From UKL13-2 sp036394575 (GTDB lineage Bacteria > Pseudomonadota > Gammaproteobacteria > Burkholderiales > Usitatibacteraceae), in NCBI GenBank assembly GCA_036394575.1, contig DASWEY010000001.1, positions 1 through 14,461 on the forward strand: 14,461 bases of DNA, written 5' to 3'. The position numbers and the translations under genes are program-made. The notes below the pieces were generated by a model, which was not told the DNA's origin, did no database searches, and was given only the letters and a program-made list of their open reading frames with translations. Positions 6,541-14,053 of the stretch are shown piece after piece (the first letter of the stretch is position 1; every line of letters begins with the position of its first letter).

Positions 6541-8265
6541 ATGTCTTTGGATGATCGGCAAAAAATGCTTGGCGAAATCCTCCTTGCCCGCGGCAAGGTG
6601 GACAGCGCCAACCTCGATCGCGCCTTGAAGGTGCAAGAAGCCTCACGCGCTGATTCCGCCGCTGCGGAAAAAATCGGCGCCATCTTGACGCGCCTCGGCA
6701 TGGTCTCGAGCCGCGATTTGACCGAAGCACTTGCCCATCAGCGCGGCTGGACGATCGTGCAGGCCAGCGAATTCCCGGAGCTTCCCGTATTGGAAGAAGT
6801 CATCTCGCCGCGCTTCATTCGTGAATCGCGCGCCATCCCGTTGACGGAAAGCGAAGACGAAATCGTGCTGGCGATGACCGATCCGGCAGATACATTCACC
6901 GTGCAGGCCTTTGGCGCCGCCACGCGTAAGCGCGTCAACGCGAAACTGCTTGCCCTGAACGATTTTGATGATTTATATGAACGCCTTTACGGTAGCGGAA
7001 AATCATCGATGGGGCAAATTGTCGAGAACATTTTTTCCGCGCGCGACGAGGAGCAGGAGTTCGGCGATATCGAGCACCTGAAAGACCTGGCCTCGGAAGC
7101 GCCAGTCATCCGCCTGGTCAACCTGGTGATCAATCACGCGCTGGAGCGCCGCGCTTCCGATATCCACATAGAACCTTTCGAGAATCGCCTGATCTTGCGC
7201 TACCGCGTCGATGGCGTGCTGCACGAAACCGAGTCGCCGCCACGGCGGTTATCGGCGGCGGTAATTTCACGCATCAAGATCATGGCCAGCCTGGATATCG
7301 CCGAGCGCCGCCTGCCGCAGGATGGGCGCATCAAGTTGCGCATCCAGGGCAAGGAAGTCGATCTGCGCGTGTCGACGGTGCCGACCATGCACGGCGAATC
7401 AGTAGTGATGCGTATTCTTGACAAGGGCGGTGTGGCGCTGGATTTTCATGCGCTGGGTTTTGACGACGCCAACCTGAAAGTCTTTACCGATATCCTCGGC
7501 CAGCCGCATGGCATCATCCTGGTGACCGGCCCCACCGGCAGCGGCAAAACCACCACCTTGTACACGGCGCTGGATCGCCTCAACCAACCCGATGTAAAGA
7601 TTCTCACGGTTGAAGATCCGGTGGAATACCAGATGCCGGGCATCAATCAAATACAAGTCAAGCCGCAGATCAATCTCACCTTCGCCAATGCGCTGCGCTC
7701 GATTGTGCGCCAGGACCCGGATGTGATCATGATCGGCGAAGTGCGCGATCTTGAAACCGCGCAGATCGCGGTGCAGTCCGCGCTCACCGGTCACCTGGTG
7801 CTGTCCACCGTGCATACCAATGATGCCGCCTCGACCATCAATCGCCTGCTCGATATGGGCGTGGAAGATTATCTGCTGACCTCGACGGTGATCGGCATCC
7901 AGGCACAGCGTCTGGTGCGCGTGCTGTGCACGCATTGCAAGGAACCTTATCGTCCGGTCGATGAAGTGGTCGCGCAAATGGGCTTGCGGCGGTTGGCGCT
8001 GGCAGGCGAAGCAGTGACCTTGCATCACGCCAAGGGCTGCGAGCACTGCGCTCACACTGGCTATTTTGGCCGCGAATCGATCATGGAAGTCTTGCCGATG
8101 AGCGATGCCCTGCGTAGCCTGATCATGCGCCATGCCATTTCTTCGGAATTACGTACCGCGGCCATTGCCGGCGGCATGGAGACCATGTACGAAAACGGCT
8201 TGAAGAAAGCGGTGCGTGGCGTCACCACCATCGAAGAAGTATTGCGGGTGACGCGTGAAGATTGA
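6541..8265 (+). CDS. gspE: Type II secretion ATPase GspE
   Basis: This cytoplasmic hexameric ATPase powers pseudopilus assembly by the T2SS. The protein has 574 residues, longer than the roughly 500 of Vibrio/E. coli-type GspE and close to Xanthomonas XpsE, so it should carry the extra N-terminal N1 domain that docks on GspL. The N-terminus (LGEILLARGKVD) fits that domain. Walker A GPTGSGKT is at 330-337, followed by the Asp-box-like VEDPVEY, Walker B with VIMIGEVRD (Glu400), and the His box STVHTND. A tetracysteine zinc motif is present: Cys463/466 (CTHC) and Cys500/503 (CEHC). These cysteines and the gene order separate it from most type IV pilus PilB paralogues. An in-frame TGA at 6511 limits upstream starts, and ATG 6541 is the first start after it; its ribosome binding site is weak. 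It is the first gene of the operon. Confidence 0.95.
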   Translation: MSLDDRQKMLGEILLARGKVDSANLDRALKVQEASRADSAAAEKIGAILTRLGMVSSRDLTEALAHQRGWTIVQASEFPELPVLEEVISPRFIRESRAIPLTESEDEIVLAMTDPADTFTVQAFGAATRKRVNAKLLALNDFDDLYERLYGSGKSSMGQIVENIFSARDEEQEFGDIEHLKDLASEAPVIRLVNLVINHALERRASDIHIEPFENRLILRYRVDGVLHETESPPRRLSAAVISRIKIMASLDIAERRLPQDGRIKLRIQGKEVDLRVSTVPTMHGESVVMRILDKGGVALDFHALGFDDANLKVFTDILGQPHGIILVTGPTGSGKTTTLYTALDRLNQPDVKILTVEDPVEYQMPGINQIQVKPQINLTFANALRSIVRQDPDVIMIGEVRDLETAQIAVQSALTGHLVLSTVHTNDAASTINRLLDMGVEDYLLTSTVIGIQAQRLVRVLCTHCKEPYRPVDEVVAQMGLRRLALAGEAVTLHHAKGCEHCAHTGYFGRESIMEVLPMSDALRSLIMRHAISSELRTAAIAGGMETMYENGLKKAVRGVTTIEEVLRVTRED

Positions 8266-8280
8266 GGCCTGCGTATTTAT

Positions 8281-8301
8281 TGCCCGCTGCCCGGGCATTT
8301 T
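8281..8301 (+). terminator. Small hairpin with T run between gspE and gspF (terminator- or attenuator-like)
   Basis: TGCCCG (8281-8286), a CTGCC loop and CGGGCA (8292-8297) form a perfect 6-base-pair GC-rich stem followed by TTTT (8298-8301). It lies in the 61-base gap between gspE and gspF, the longest gap between genes of this operon in the window. The stem and T run are short, so partial termination or 3' end protection is more likely than a full stop. Confidence 0.4.
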
Positions 8302-8326
8302 GCGCACACAGCGCGGGGCCTGAGTC

Positions 8327-9562
8327 ATGCCACTGTTCCGATACAAGGCGGTCACGCCGGACGGCAGCGTCGAGGAGGGCGTACTGGAAAGTGCCTCGCA
8401 ATCGAGCGTGGTGGCGCATTTGCAGTCACTGGGCCTGATCCCGATTCGCGCCGTTGAAGTCGGCGCCGGCACCGACGTTACTGCCGCATCATCAAGTTCT
8501 ACAACCCCTGCCCTGTTCGGTCCCCGCCCCATCGGTCCGACCGAGCTTGCGCTCATCACGCGCGAACTCGCCACCCTGCTGAAGGCCGGGCTGCCGCTGG
8601 ACCGCAGCCTGGAAATACTGATCGGGCTTGCCGAGAGCCTTCGCACCGCACAATTGCTGACGGCGATCCGCAACGAGGTGCGTGGCGGCAATGCCCTCTC
8701 GAAAGCGCTCGATCAGCATCGCGAGGTTTTTTCCCGTTTCTATATCAATATGGTGCGCGCCGGGGAAGCCGGCGGTGCCCTCGGCAGCGTGCTGGTACGG
8801 CTGGCGGATTATCTGGAGCGTGCCAAGGAGCTGAAAGACAATGTGGTCTCGGCGCTGATCTATCCCACCATCCTGTTGCTGGTGGCCACTTCCTCGGTGT
8901 TGATTCTGGTGGTGTTCGTGGTGCCGCAGTTCAAGCAGATTTTTGACCAGTCAGGCAAGACGCTGCCTCTGGCCACCGATATGGTGTTGACCACCGGCTT
9001 GTTCCTGCGCCACTACTGGCCGCTGATTGTCGCCGCGCTGCTGGTGGTGCTATGGCTGCTGCGCTGCTCGCTGATCAACCCAGTTTCGCGCGCCCACTGG
9101 GATGCAAAATTTCTGCGCTGGCCCCTGGTCGGCGGCCTGGTGGCTCGGGTGGAAATGGCGCGATTTTCCCGCTCGCTGGGCACCTTGCTGCAAAATGGTG
9201 TACCGCTGCTGACCGGGCTGTCCATCCTCAAGGACACGTTGGGCAATGCGGTGTTTCGCGATGCAGTGGAGGTAGTTTCGCGCGAGCTGAAAGAGGGCCG
9301 TGGCATGGCCAAACCCATGCTGGAAACCAATGTGTTCCCGAAACTGGCCGTACAAATGATCAGCGTCGGCGAAGAAACCGGCCAGCTTGAGGGCATGCTG
9401 TTTCAGGTGGCAGACGTATATGACCGCGAAGTCGCGGCTGCCGTCAAACGGGCCATGGCGCTGCTTGAGCCGGTCATGATTGTCGGACTGGCCTTGTTGA
9501 TCGGCGGCATCATCATGTCGATCCTGGTGGCCATGTTTGATTTGATGGATTTACCTTTCTGA
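8327..9562 (+). CDS. gspF: Type II secretion inner-membrane platform protein GspF
   Basis: GspF is the polytopic core of the inner-membrane platform; it contacts GspE and GspL and is thought to couple ATP hydrolysis to pseudopilin insertion. The protein has 411 residues, normal for the family. It starts MPLFRYKAVTPDGSVEEG, the usual GspF opening. Two copies of the T2SSF domain are visible, around 70-195 (LATLLKAGLPLDRSLEIL, then MVRAGEAGG) and around 270-395 (LGTLLQNGVPLLTGLSIL, then ISVGEETGQL). There are three membrane segments at about 173-198, 229-248 and 379-405. It follows gspE after 61 bases that include a hairpin, and precedes gspG by 22 bases. PilC of type IV pili is the paralogous alternative, excluded by the operon. 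Confidence 0.95.
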   Translation: MPLFRYKAVTPDGSVEEGVLESASQSSVVAHLQSLGLIPIRAVEVGAGTDVTAASSSSTTPALFGPRPIGPTELALITRELATLLKAGLPLDRSLEILIGLAESLRTAQLLTAIRNEVRGGNALSKALDQHREVFSRFYINMVRAGEAGGALGSVLVRLADYLERAKELKDNVVSALIYPTILLLVATSSVLILVVFVVPQFKQIFDQSGKTLPLATDMVLTTGLFLRHYWPLIVAALLVVLWLLRCSLINPVSRAHWDAKFLRWPLVGGLVARVEMARFSRSLGTLLQNGVPLLTGLSILKDTLGNAVFRDAVEVVSRELKEGRGMAKPMLETNVFPKLAVQMISVGEETGQLEGMLFQVADVYDREVAAAVKRAMALLEPVMIVGLALLIGGIIMSILVAMFDLMDLPF

Positions 9563-9569
9563 AATTTCC

Positions 9570-9573
9570 GGAG
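9570..9573 (+). promoter_or_regulatory. Ribosome binding site deciding the gspG start
   Basis: GGAG at 9570-9573 overlaps the possible GTG start at 9573 and so cannot serve it. It stands 11 bases before ATG 9585, slightly long but workable, which favours 9585 as the start. Confidence 0.45.
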
Positions 9574-9584
9574 TGGGCATACGT

Positions 9585-10013
9585 ATGAATCTTCACAGGA
9601 TGCGCGAGCGCGGTTTCTCGCTGATCGAAATCATCATCGTCATCACCATTATCGGCCTGATCGTGGCCTGGGCCGGCAACCGCATCTTCGGCCAGGGTGA
9701 CAAGGCCAAGGCCGGCATCGCCAGGAGCCGCATTGCCGAACTTTCCGCGCAGCTCGATTTATACAAACTGGAGACGGGACGCTACCCCACCTCGGCCGAG
9801 GGCCTCAAGGCCTTGCTACAGGCGCCGGCTGGTGTCAGCAACTGGAACGGCCCCTATGTCAAGAATGCCGACTCGATCAAGGACCCTTGGAACAACGAGA
9901 TGATTTATCGCTCGCCCGGCAATGAGAATCGCGCTTTTGAAATCATTTCCCTGGGCAGCGACGGCAAAGAAGGCGGGGAAGGTGTCAACAAAGATATCAA
10001 TAGCTGGCAGTAA
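9585..10013 (+). CDS. gspG: Type II secretion major pseudopilin GspG
   Basis: GspG is the main subunit of the periplasmic pseudopilus that pushes substrates through the outer-membrane secretin. With the ATG at 9585 it has 142 residues. A short basic leader ends MRERG, and prepilin peptidase should cut before FSLIEIIIVITIIGL, leaving Phe+1 and Glu+5. The globular part has the family signature: LDLYKLETGRYPT, GLKALL, WNGPYVK, DPWNN. The acidic C-terminal loop SLGSDGKEGGEG with Asp126 and Asp137 (residues 122-142) matches the place where major pseudopilins bind calcium; the exact ligands are not certain here. A GTG start four codons earlier is in frame but overlaps the ribosome binding site. The 3' end overlaps gspH. 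Confidence 0.94.
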   Translation: MNLHRMRERGFSLIEIIIVITIIGLIVAWAGNRIFGQGDKAKAGIARSRIAELSAQLDLYKLETGRYPTSAEGLKALLQAPAGVSNWNGPYVKNADSIKDPWNNEMIYRSPGNENRAFEIISLGSDGKEGGEGVNKDINSWQ

Positions 10014-10491
10014 TCCGCGCAGGAACGCCGGCAAGCGGGAGCGTGGCTTTACGCTGATGGAACTGGCGGTGGTCATTACGCTGATCGGCTTGGCCTACCT
10101 CCTGTTGCCCAAGATGGTGTTTGGCGGCGTCTCCGGACCGGAGTTGAAATCGAATGTGCGTGCTGTTGCCACCGGCCTGCGTATCGCCCGCGACACCGCC
10201 ATCAACAGCCGCCGCGAATCCCTGCTGAGCATCGATCTCCAGGCGCGCGAATTTACGGTACCCGGCGACGCCCGCGTCCACAAGCTCAACGACAAAATCG
10301 ATTTGAAGCTGTATACGGCGCAGACGGATCTGGTCTCCGACAAGACGGGTGCGATTCGCTTTTATCCGGATGGCTCGTCCAATGGCGGCCGGATCACGGT
10401 CGGCGCGGGCGGGCGCGAGTTCGGCGTAACCGTTGACTGGCTGACCGGGCGCGTGAGCGTCATCGAACTGGGCGGAGCCGGCGGTGGCTAG
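9982..10491 (+). CDS. gspH: Type II secretion minor pseudopilin GspH
   Basis: GspH is a minor pseudopilin associated with the pseudopilus. The prepilin motif KRERG / FTLMELAVVITLIGL is clear, with Glu+5, and a GspH-like globular part follows (LRIARDTAINSRRESLLSID, then IRFYPDGSSNGG). The start is uncertain. GTG 9982, preceded by AGAAGG at a workable distance, gives a 22-residue leader and 169 residues in total. ATG 9922 in the same frame would give an unusually long 42-residue leader. Either way the gene begins inside gspG (32-base overlap for 9982), so it is probably translated by coupling. It overlaps gspI by 8 bases at its end. Confidence 0.87.
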   Translation: MSTKISIAGSNPRRNAGKRERGFTLMELAVVITLIGLAYLLLPKMVFGGVSGPELKSNVRAVATGLRIARDTAINSRRESLLSIDLQAREFTVPGDARVHKLNDKIDLKLYTAQTDLVSDKTGAIRFYPDGSSNGGRITVGAGGREFGVTVDWLTGRVSVIELGGAGGG

Positions 10492-10933
10492 ACATTCGCC
10501 GCAAGGCATAAACAGGGCGCGCGGATTCTCCTTGCTCGAGATTCTGGTGGCGTTCACCCTGCTGGCCCTGGCCATGGGCGTGCTGATGCAGCTGTTTTCA
10601 CGGGGGGTGAACGGCGCTTCGCTGGCCGATCGCTATGCGCGCGCCACCATGATGGCGGAGTCCAAGCTGGCGACCATCGGCGTCGAGGAAGAAGCCCGGG
10701 AAGGCGATAGCCACGGCACATTTGACGACGATTATCGCTGGCAATTGTCGGTCAAACCGTATGTCGATGCCGGGCTGAAAGACGCCGCCACCAGCTTGCC
10801 GAGTCCGCTGGACCCTGATGCACAGATGCGCGTCCGCCTATACGATCTGGCGCTGACCGTCGGCTTCACCGGCGACGATCGGCGTGAACGCAGCGTGACC
10901 CTGAAAACCCTGCTGATGGCGGCTCGCAAATGA
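10484..10933 (+). CDS. gspI: Type II secretion minor pseudopilin GspI
   Basis: GspI is a tip minor pseudopilin which, with GspJ and GspK, forms the complex that primes pseudopilus assembly. The protein has 149 residues. A leader ending NRARG precedes FSLLEILVAFTLLALAMG, with Phe+1 and Glu+5, the typical GspI opening. Next comes the expected AESKLATIG region. The start is GTG 10484, overlapping the gspH stop by 8 bases, and the stop overlaps the gspJ ATG by 4 bases. Its place between H and J agrees with the family. Confidence 0.92.
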   Translation: MARHSPQGINRARGFSLLEILVAFTLLALAMGVLMQLFSRGVNGASLADRYARATMMAESKLATIGVEEEAREGDSHGTFDDDYRWQLSVKPYVDAGLKDAATSLPSPLDPDAQMRVRLYDLALTVGFTGDDRRERSVTLKTLLMAARK

Positions 10934-11658
10934 AGCGCCAACAGCCAATCGCCCCAACAAACCGGCGCCACCATGGCGGCTTCACCCTGCTGGAACTCCT
11001 GATCGGCCTGACCCTCCTGGCGCTGATGATGGTGATGATGTATTCCGCGCTTAGTCTCGGCATTCGCGCCTGGGATACTGGCGATGCCCGCGCCGGCGAG
11101 GCGGCGGACCAGCGCATTTTGCAGAGCTTCCTGCGCCGCGAATTCTCGCAGGTGTTCGCCGCACGCTGGCGCGGCCTTGCCGAATCCAGAATCGCTTTTG
11201 AGGGGAGCCGCGAGGAAATACGTTTCGTCTCGGCGCTGAGCCTGGAAGCGGGCGCGCGCGATGGGGGGCTGCAGTGGGCGCATTTGCAGTTGCGCGACGA
11301 CCGGGACGCCGCTGCCGCGCCGGGCAGCAAGGCCCTGTATCTGTCGCGCGATGCATTCGACCTGCAGGCCGGTGACTGGAGCGCATTGGACAGCCTGCCC
11401 GCTGCACGCGAAACGCGACTGATCGGCGGCCTGCGCGGGGTCGAGATTTCATACTTCGGCGCGGACGGCGATCAGGCCACTGCGCAGTGGAGCAATACGT
11501 GGACCAGTCCTCGCCGCATTCCACAACTGATCCGTTTCACCTTTGCGGGCGTCGGCAAACGTACGCTGCCGGAGCTGACCGTACAACTCCAATTGGGCGA
11601 GGAAGCAGGTTGCCTGGAAAACGGCTTTTCGCGACAATGCGGGCCGCGCCGCCCATGA
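10930..11658 (+). CDS. gspJ: Type II secretion minor pseudopilin GspJ
   Basis: GspJ is a tip minor pseudopilin and partner of GspI and GspK. The protein has 242 residues. A His/Arg-rich leader (NRRHHGG) comes before FTLLELLIGLTLLALMM, with Phe+1 and Glu+5. The globular part has typical GspJ features: LQSFLRREFSQV, an EIRFVSAL stretch, ALYLSRD, and VEISYFG followed by RRIPQLIRF near the end. It starts within the gspI stop (ATGA, 10930-10933) and ends within the gspK start (ATGA, 11655-11658), so translational coupling is likely on both sides. Confidence 0.93.
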   Translation: MKRQQPIAPTNRRHHGGFTLLELLIGLTLLALMMVMMYSALSLGIRAWDTGDARAGEAADQRILQSFLRREFSQVFAARWRGLAESRIAFEGSREEIRFVSALSLEAGARDGGLQWAHLQLRDDRDAAAAPGSKALYLSRDAFDLQAGDWSALDSLPAARETRLIGGLRGVEISYFGADGDQATAQWSNTWTSPRRIPQLIRFTFAGVGKRTLPELTVQLQLGEEAGCLENGFSRQCGPRRP

Positions 11659-12656
11659 GCACCTGTCGTGTCGTCCGGCAGCGCGGTATCGCCCTGATCC
11701 TGGTGCTGTGGATCATCACCTTGCTGTCTTTGATCGCTTTGAGTTTCATCGCTACCATGCGCAGCGAGATCAATATCGTGGCCAACACCATGAACCGGGC
11801 ACGCGCGGAAGCGGCGGCAAACGCCGGCATTCAGCGCGCGCTGTTCGAGCTGGCCAGACCGCCCAATGCCGAAGGCCGCTGGATCGCGGATGGGACCGCG
11901 CAAACCCTGAATTACCAGGATGCGAGCATCCGCATTGTCATGACCGACGAAACAGCAAGGATCGACATCAATACCGCCAATCCGGAGTTGTTGCGCGGCC
12001 TGTTCCTGTCGCAAGGGTTGAGTGCCGACGGGGCTGCTGCACTGACCGATGCAATTGCCGACTGGAAAGATCCGGATACTCTGAAGCGTCTCAATGGCGC
12101 TGAAGAACCCGAATATATTGCTGCCGGGCTTTCTTACAAGCCGGCGAATGCGCCGTTTCAGTCCATCGAGGAACTCAACTGCGTCCTGGGCATGACCGCG
12201 GCCCTGTACGCTCGCATTGCCCCGCTCATTACCGTTTATTCGCGGCAGCCGGGCATTTATGCGCAAATTGCCCCGCGCGAGGTACTGCGCGCCATTCCGA
12301 ACGTGAACGATGAACAGATCGAGCTATATCTGCAGCAGCGCGATCTGGCGCGCGCCGGCAATGCGGCGCTGCCGAATTTCACGCCAGGCACGGCCTACCT
12401 GTCCGCCGGCAGCGGCTATGTAGTCAGAGTGCAGGCCGAGGCGATCCTGCCGGACGGGACGCATTTCACACGCGAGGCGGTCGCCCGCCCGCTTGGCAAT
12501 CCGCGGCGTCCCTTTACGTTCCTGTTATGGAAAGAAGGACGAGAGACGCTGCCGCCGGCAGATATTGCCGCCGGCCGCTGGACTGATGCGAAAGCGGGAC
12601 CCAAGGCGGAAGGTGATGTACCGGCTGCAAGCGATACCACGGGACAGGTAAGATGA
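11655..12656 (+). CDS. gspK: Type II secretion minor pseudopilin GspK
   Basis: GspK caps the pseudopilus tip as the largest minor pseudopilin. The protein has 333 residues from ATG 11655, which overlaps the gspJ stop. The leader ends VRQRG and is followed by IALILVLWIITLLSLIALSF. Position +5 is Leu rather than Glu, as expected for GspK, which characteristically lacks Glu5. The soluble part shows GspK hallmarks: ARAEAAANAGIQRALFEL, TARIDINTANPELL, AIADWKDPDT, FQSIEELNCVLGM and a later LRAIPNVNDEQI, which is helix-hairpin-helix-like. The frame stays open upstream to 11487, but that part lies inside gspJ and precedes the prepilin leader, so it is not used. The stop overlaps the gspL start. Confidence 0.94.
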   Translation: MSTCRVVRQRGIALILVLWIITLLSLIALSFIATMRSEINIVANTMNRARAEAAANAGIQRALFELARPPNAEGRWIADGTAQTLNYQDASIRIVMTDETARIDINTANPELLRGLFLSQGLSADGAAALTDAIADWKDPDTLKRLNGAEEPEYIAAGLSYKPANAPFQSIEELNCVLGMTAALYARIAPLITVYSRQPGIYAQIAPREVLRAIPNVNDEQIELYLQQRDLARAGNAALPNFTPGTAYLSAGSGYVVRVQAEAILPDGTHFTREAVARPLGNPRRPFTFLLWKEGRETLPPADIAAGRWTDAKAGPKAEGDVPAASDTTGQVR

Positions 12657-14053
12657 CGGCCATGACAACCATGCTATCCCATTCCATTTTCAGCCGGACA
12701 GCGCAATGGCTGCGTTTGAGCGAGTTTTGGCGCTGGTGGACCAGCGAGCTGGCTGCTGTTTTTGCGCCCTTGGCGCCGTGGACAACACGTTATCTGGGGG
12801 AAGAGGTAGAGACAACCGAGCTCGCCCTGGATGCCAATTCGCTGCGCATCGCGGATGCGAACGGCAAGGCTGGCGCCGCATTCGTCAGCCCAATTGATCT
12901 GCAAGAAATTTCCGGCGATGCATTACGCCAGGCGCTGGGGACAGCCCTGCGCGATCGCGCATTGGATTTGCGCATTGTTTTGGCAACTGCGTTGTGCCTG
13001 CAAAAGCGGACGAGCTATCCGCAAGCGACCGAAGAAAATTTGCGCGAGGTTGTCGGCTTCGACATGGATCGCCAGACACCCTTTACCGCCGCCCAGGTTT
13101 ACTTCGACGCGCGCGTGGTCAGTCGCGGCCCCGCGATTGCCGAACGGGGCGCCGGGGACAATCAGGCCGGCAGCGCTTCGATCGGGGTAGAGCTGGCCGT
13201 TGTGCCGCGGCCCAACCTGGATCCGCTGTTGCTGGCGCTGCAGGGTCATGGAGCGCGCGTGCGCAGCATTTCGCTGGCCGGCGATACTGGATTGCCGCGT
13301 TTCGAATTCCTGCCGCGGACCGAGCGGCCGCGGCGACGCCTGCAGGCGCGGCAGATTATCAATCTGGCCATTGGCGGACTGATCGTGTTGTTCGCCGCGA
13401 TTGCCCTGCTGCTGCCGATTTGGCAAAAGCATGAACTCATTGGCGATCTGCAGCCGCTGGTGGACAAGTCTCGTGCCGAGGCCGAATCGACCCGCCGGAT
13501 CGAAAGCGAATTTACGCAGCTTGCACAGGAGTACAACTTTGCCGTCGGCAAGAAATACGCCGCCTATCCCGTTGTTGAAATCGTCGATGAACTGTCGCGG
13601 ATGTCCCCGGATACCACCTGGCTGCAGAACCTCGAAATGAAATCGTCGGCCGGCAAGGGCGGGGCGATCGTCAGCGAAGTGCAGGCGACGGGAGAAGCCG
13701 CATCGGCGGCGAAAATGATCGAATTGTTTGAGCAGTCGAAGCTGCTTCAGAACGCGACCCAGCGCTCGCAAACAACCCGTGGCAGCGTAATCGGGACCGA
13801 GCGCTTCCAGATCGCCAGCGAGGTCAGGGCCAGGGCCATGCCGGCCGCGACCGGGATGGTACTCAGCGACCTGAAACAACCGGCGCCCTCAATGTCACCT
13901 GGCGCTGCAACACCCGCAATTGCAGCCACTCCAGTCGCGGCCCCCACCGCGATCGATACCTCCGCGATCAAGCCGGCGCCCGCAGCAAGTCCGCCTGTAC
14001 CCAGCAAGACACCGACCCCGCCAGCCACGACCCAGGGGTTGGAGCCATGGTAG
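12653..14053 (+). CDS. gspL: Type II secretion assembly protein GspL with PilN-like C-terminal part
   Basis: GspL is a bitopic inner-membrane protein whose cytoplasmic part holds GspE and whose periplasmic part pairs with GspM. The protein has 466 residues. The first 235 are cytoplasmic and begin with a Trp-rich segment (FWRWWTSELAAVFAPLAPW). One membrane helix follows a basic stretch (RPRRRLQAR) at about 236-258. The periplasmic part has a coiled-coil-like stretch (KSRAEAESTRRIESEF) and a PilN-like fold region (VVEIVDELSRMSPDTTWLQNLEM). From about 405 on is a Pro/Ala/Thr-rich low-complexity tail ending LEPW, which I do not recall from typical GspL. The start at 12653 overlaps the gspK stop (ATGA); ATGs at 12662 and 12671 are also in frame. 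Identity rests on position and architecture more than on sequence signature. Confidence 0.85.
   Translation: MTAMTTMLSHSIFSRTAQWLRLSEFWRWWTSELAAVFAPLAPWTTRYLGEEVETTELALDANSLRIADANGKAGAAFVSPIDLQEISGDALRQALGTALRDRALDLRIVLATALCLQKRTSYPQATEENLREVVGFDMDRQTPFTAAQVYFDARVVSRGPAIAERGAGDNQAGSASIGVELAVVPRPNLDPLLLALQGHGARVRSISLAGDTGLPRFEFLPRTERPRRRLQARQIINLAIGGLIVLFAAIALLLPIWQKHELIGDLQPLVDKSRAEAESTRRIESEFTQLAQEYNFAVGKKYAAYPVVEIVDELSRMSPDTTWLQNLEMKSSAGKGGAIVSEVQATGEAASAAKMIELFEQSKLLQNATQRSQTTRGSVIGTERFQIASEVRARAMPAATGMVLSDLKQPAPSMSPGAATPAIAATPVAAPTAIDTSAIKPAPAASPPVPSKTPTPPATTQGLEPW

Noticed and set aside
7399..8133. Open minus-strand frame of 244 codons opposite gspE
   Set aside because: It is antisense to the best-conserved part of gspE (Walker boxes and Cys motifs) and has no supporting features.
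9573..9584. GTG start for gspG
   Set aside because: It overlaps the GGAG ribosome binding site, which instead serves ATG 9585; the prepilin leader is complete without it.
11487..11654. Upstream extension of the gspK frame
   Set aside because: It lies entirely within gspJ and would put about 56 extra residues before the prepilin leader; ATG 11655 in the ATGA overlap is the normal start.
12923..13879. Open minus-strand frame of 318 codons opposite gspL
   Set aside because: It is antisense to a well-placed gspL, is His/Arg/Gln-rich without a recognisable fold, and is explained by the GC-rich codon pattern of the sense gene.
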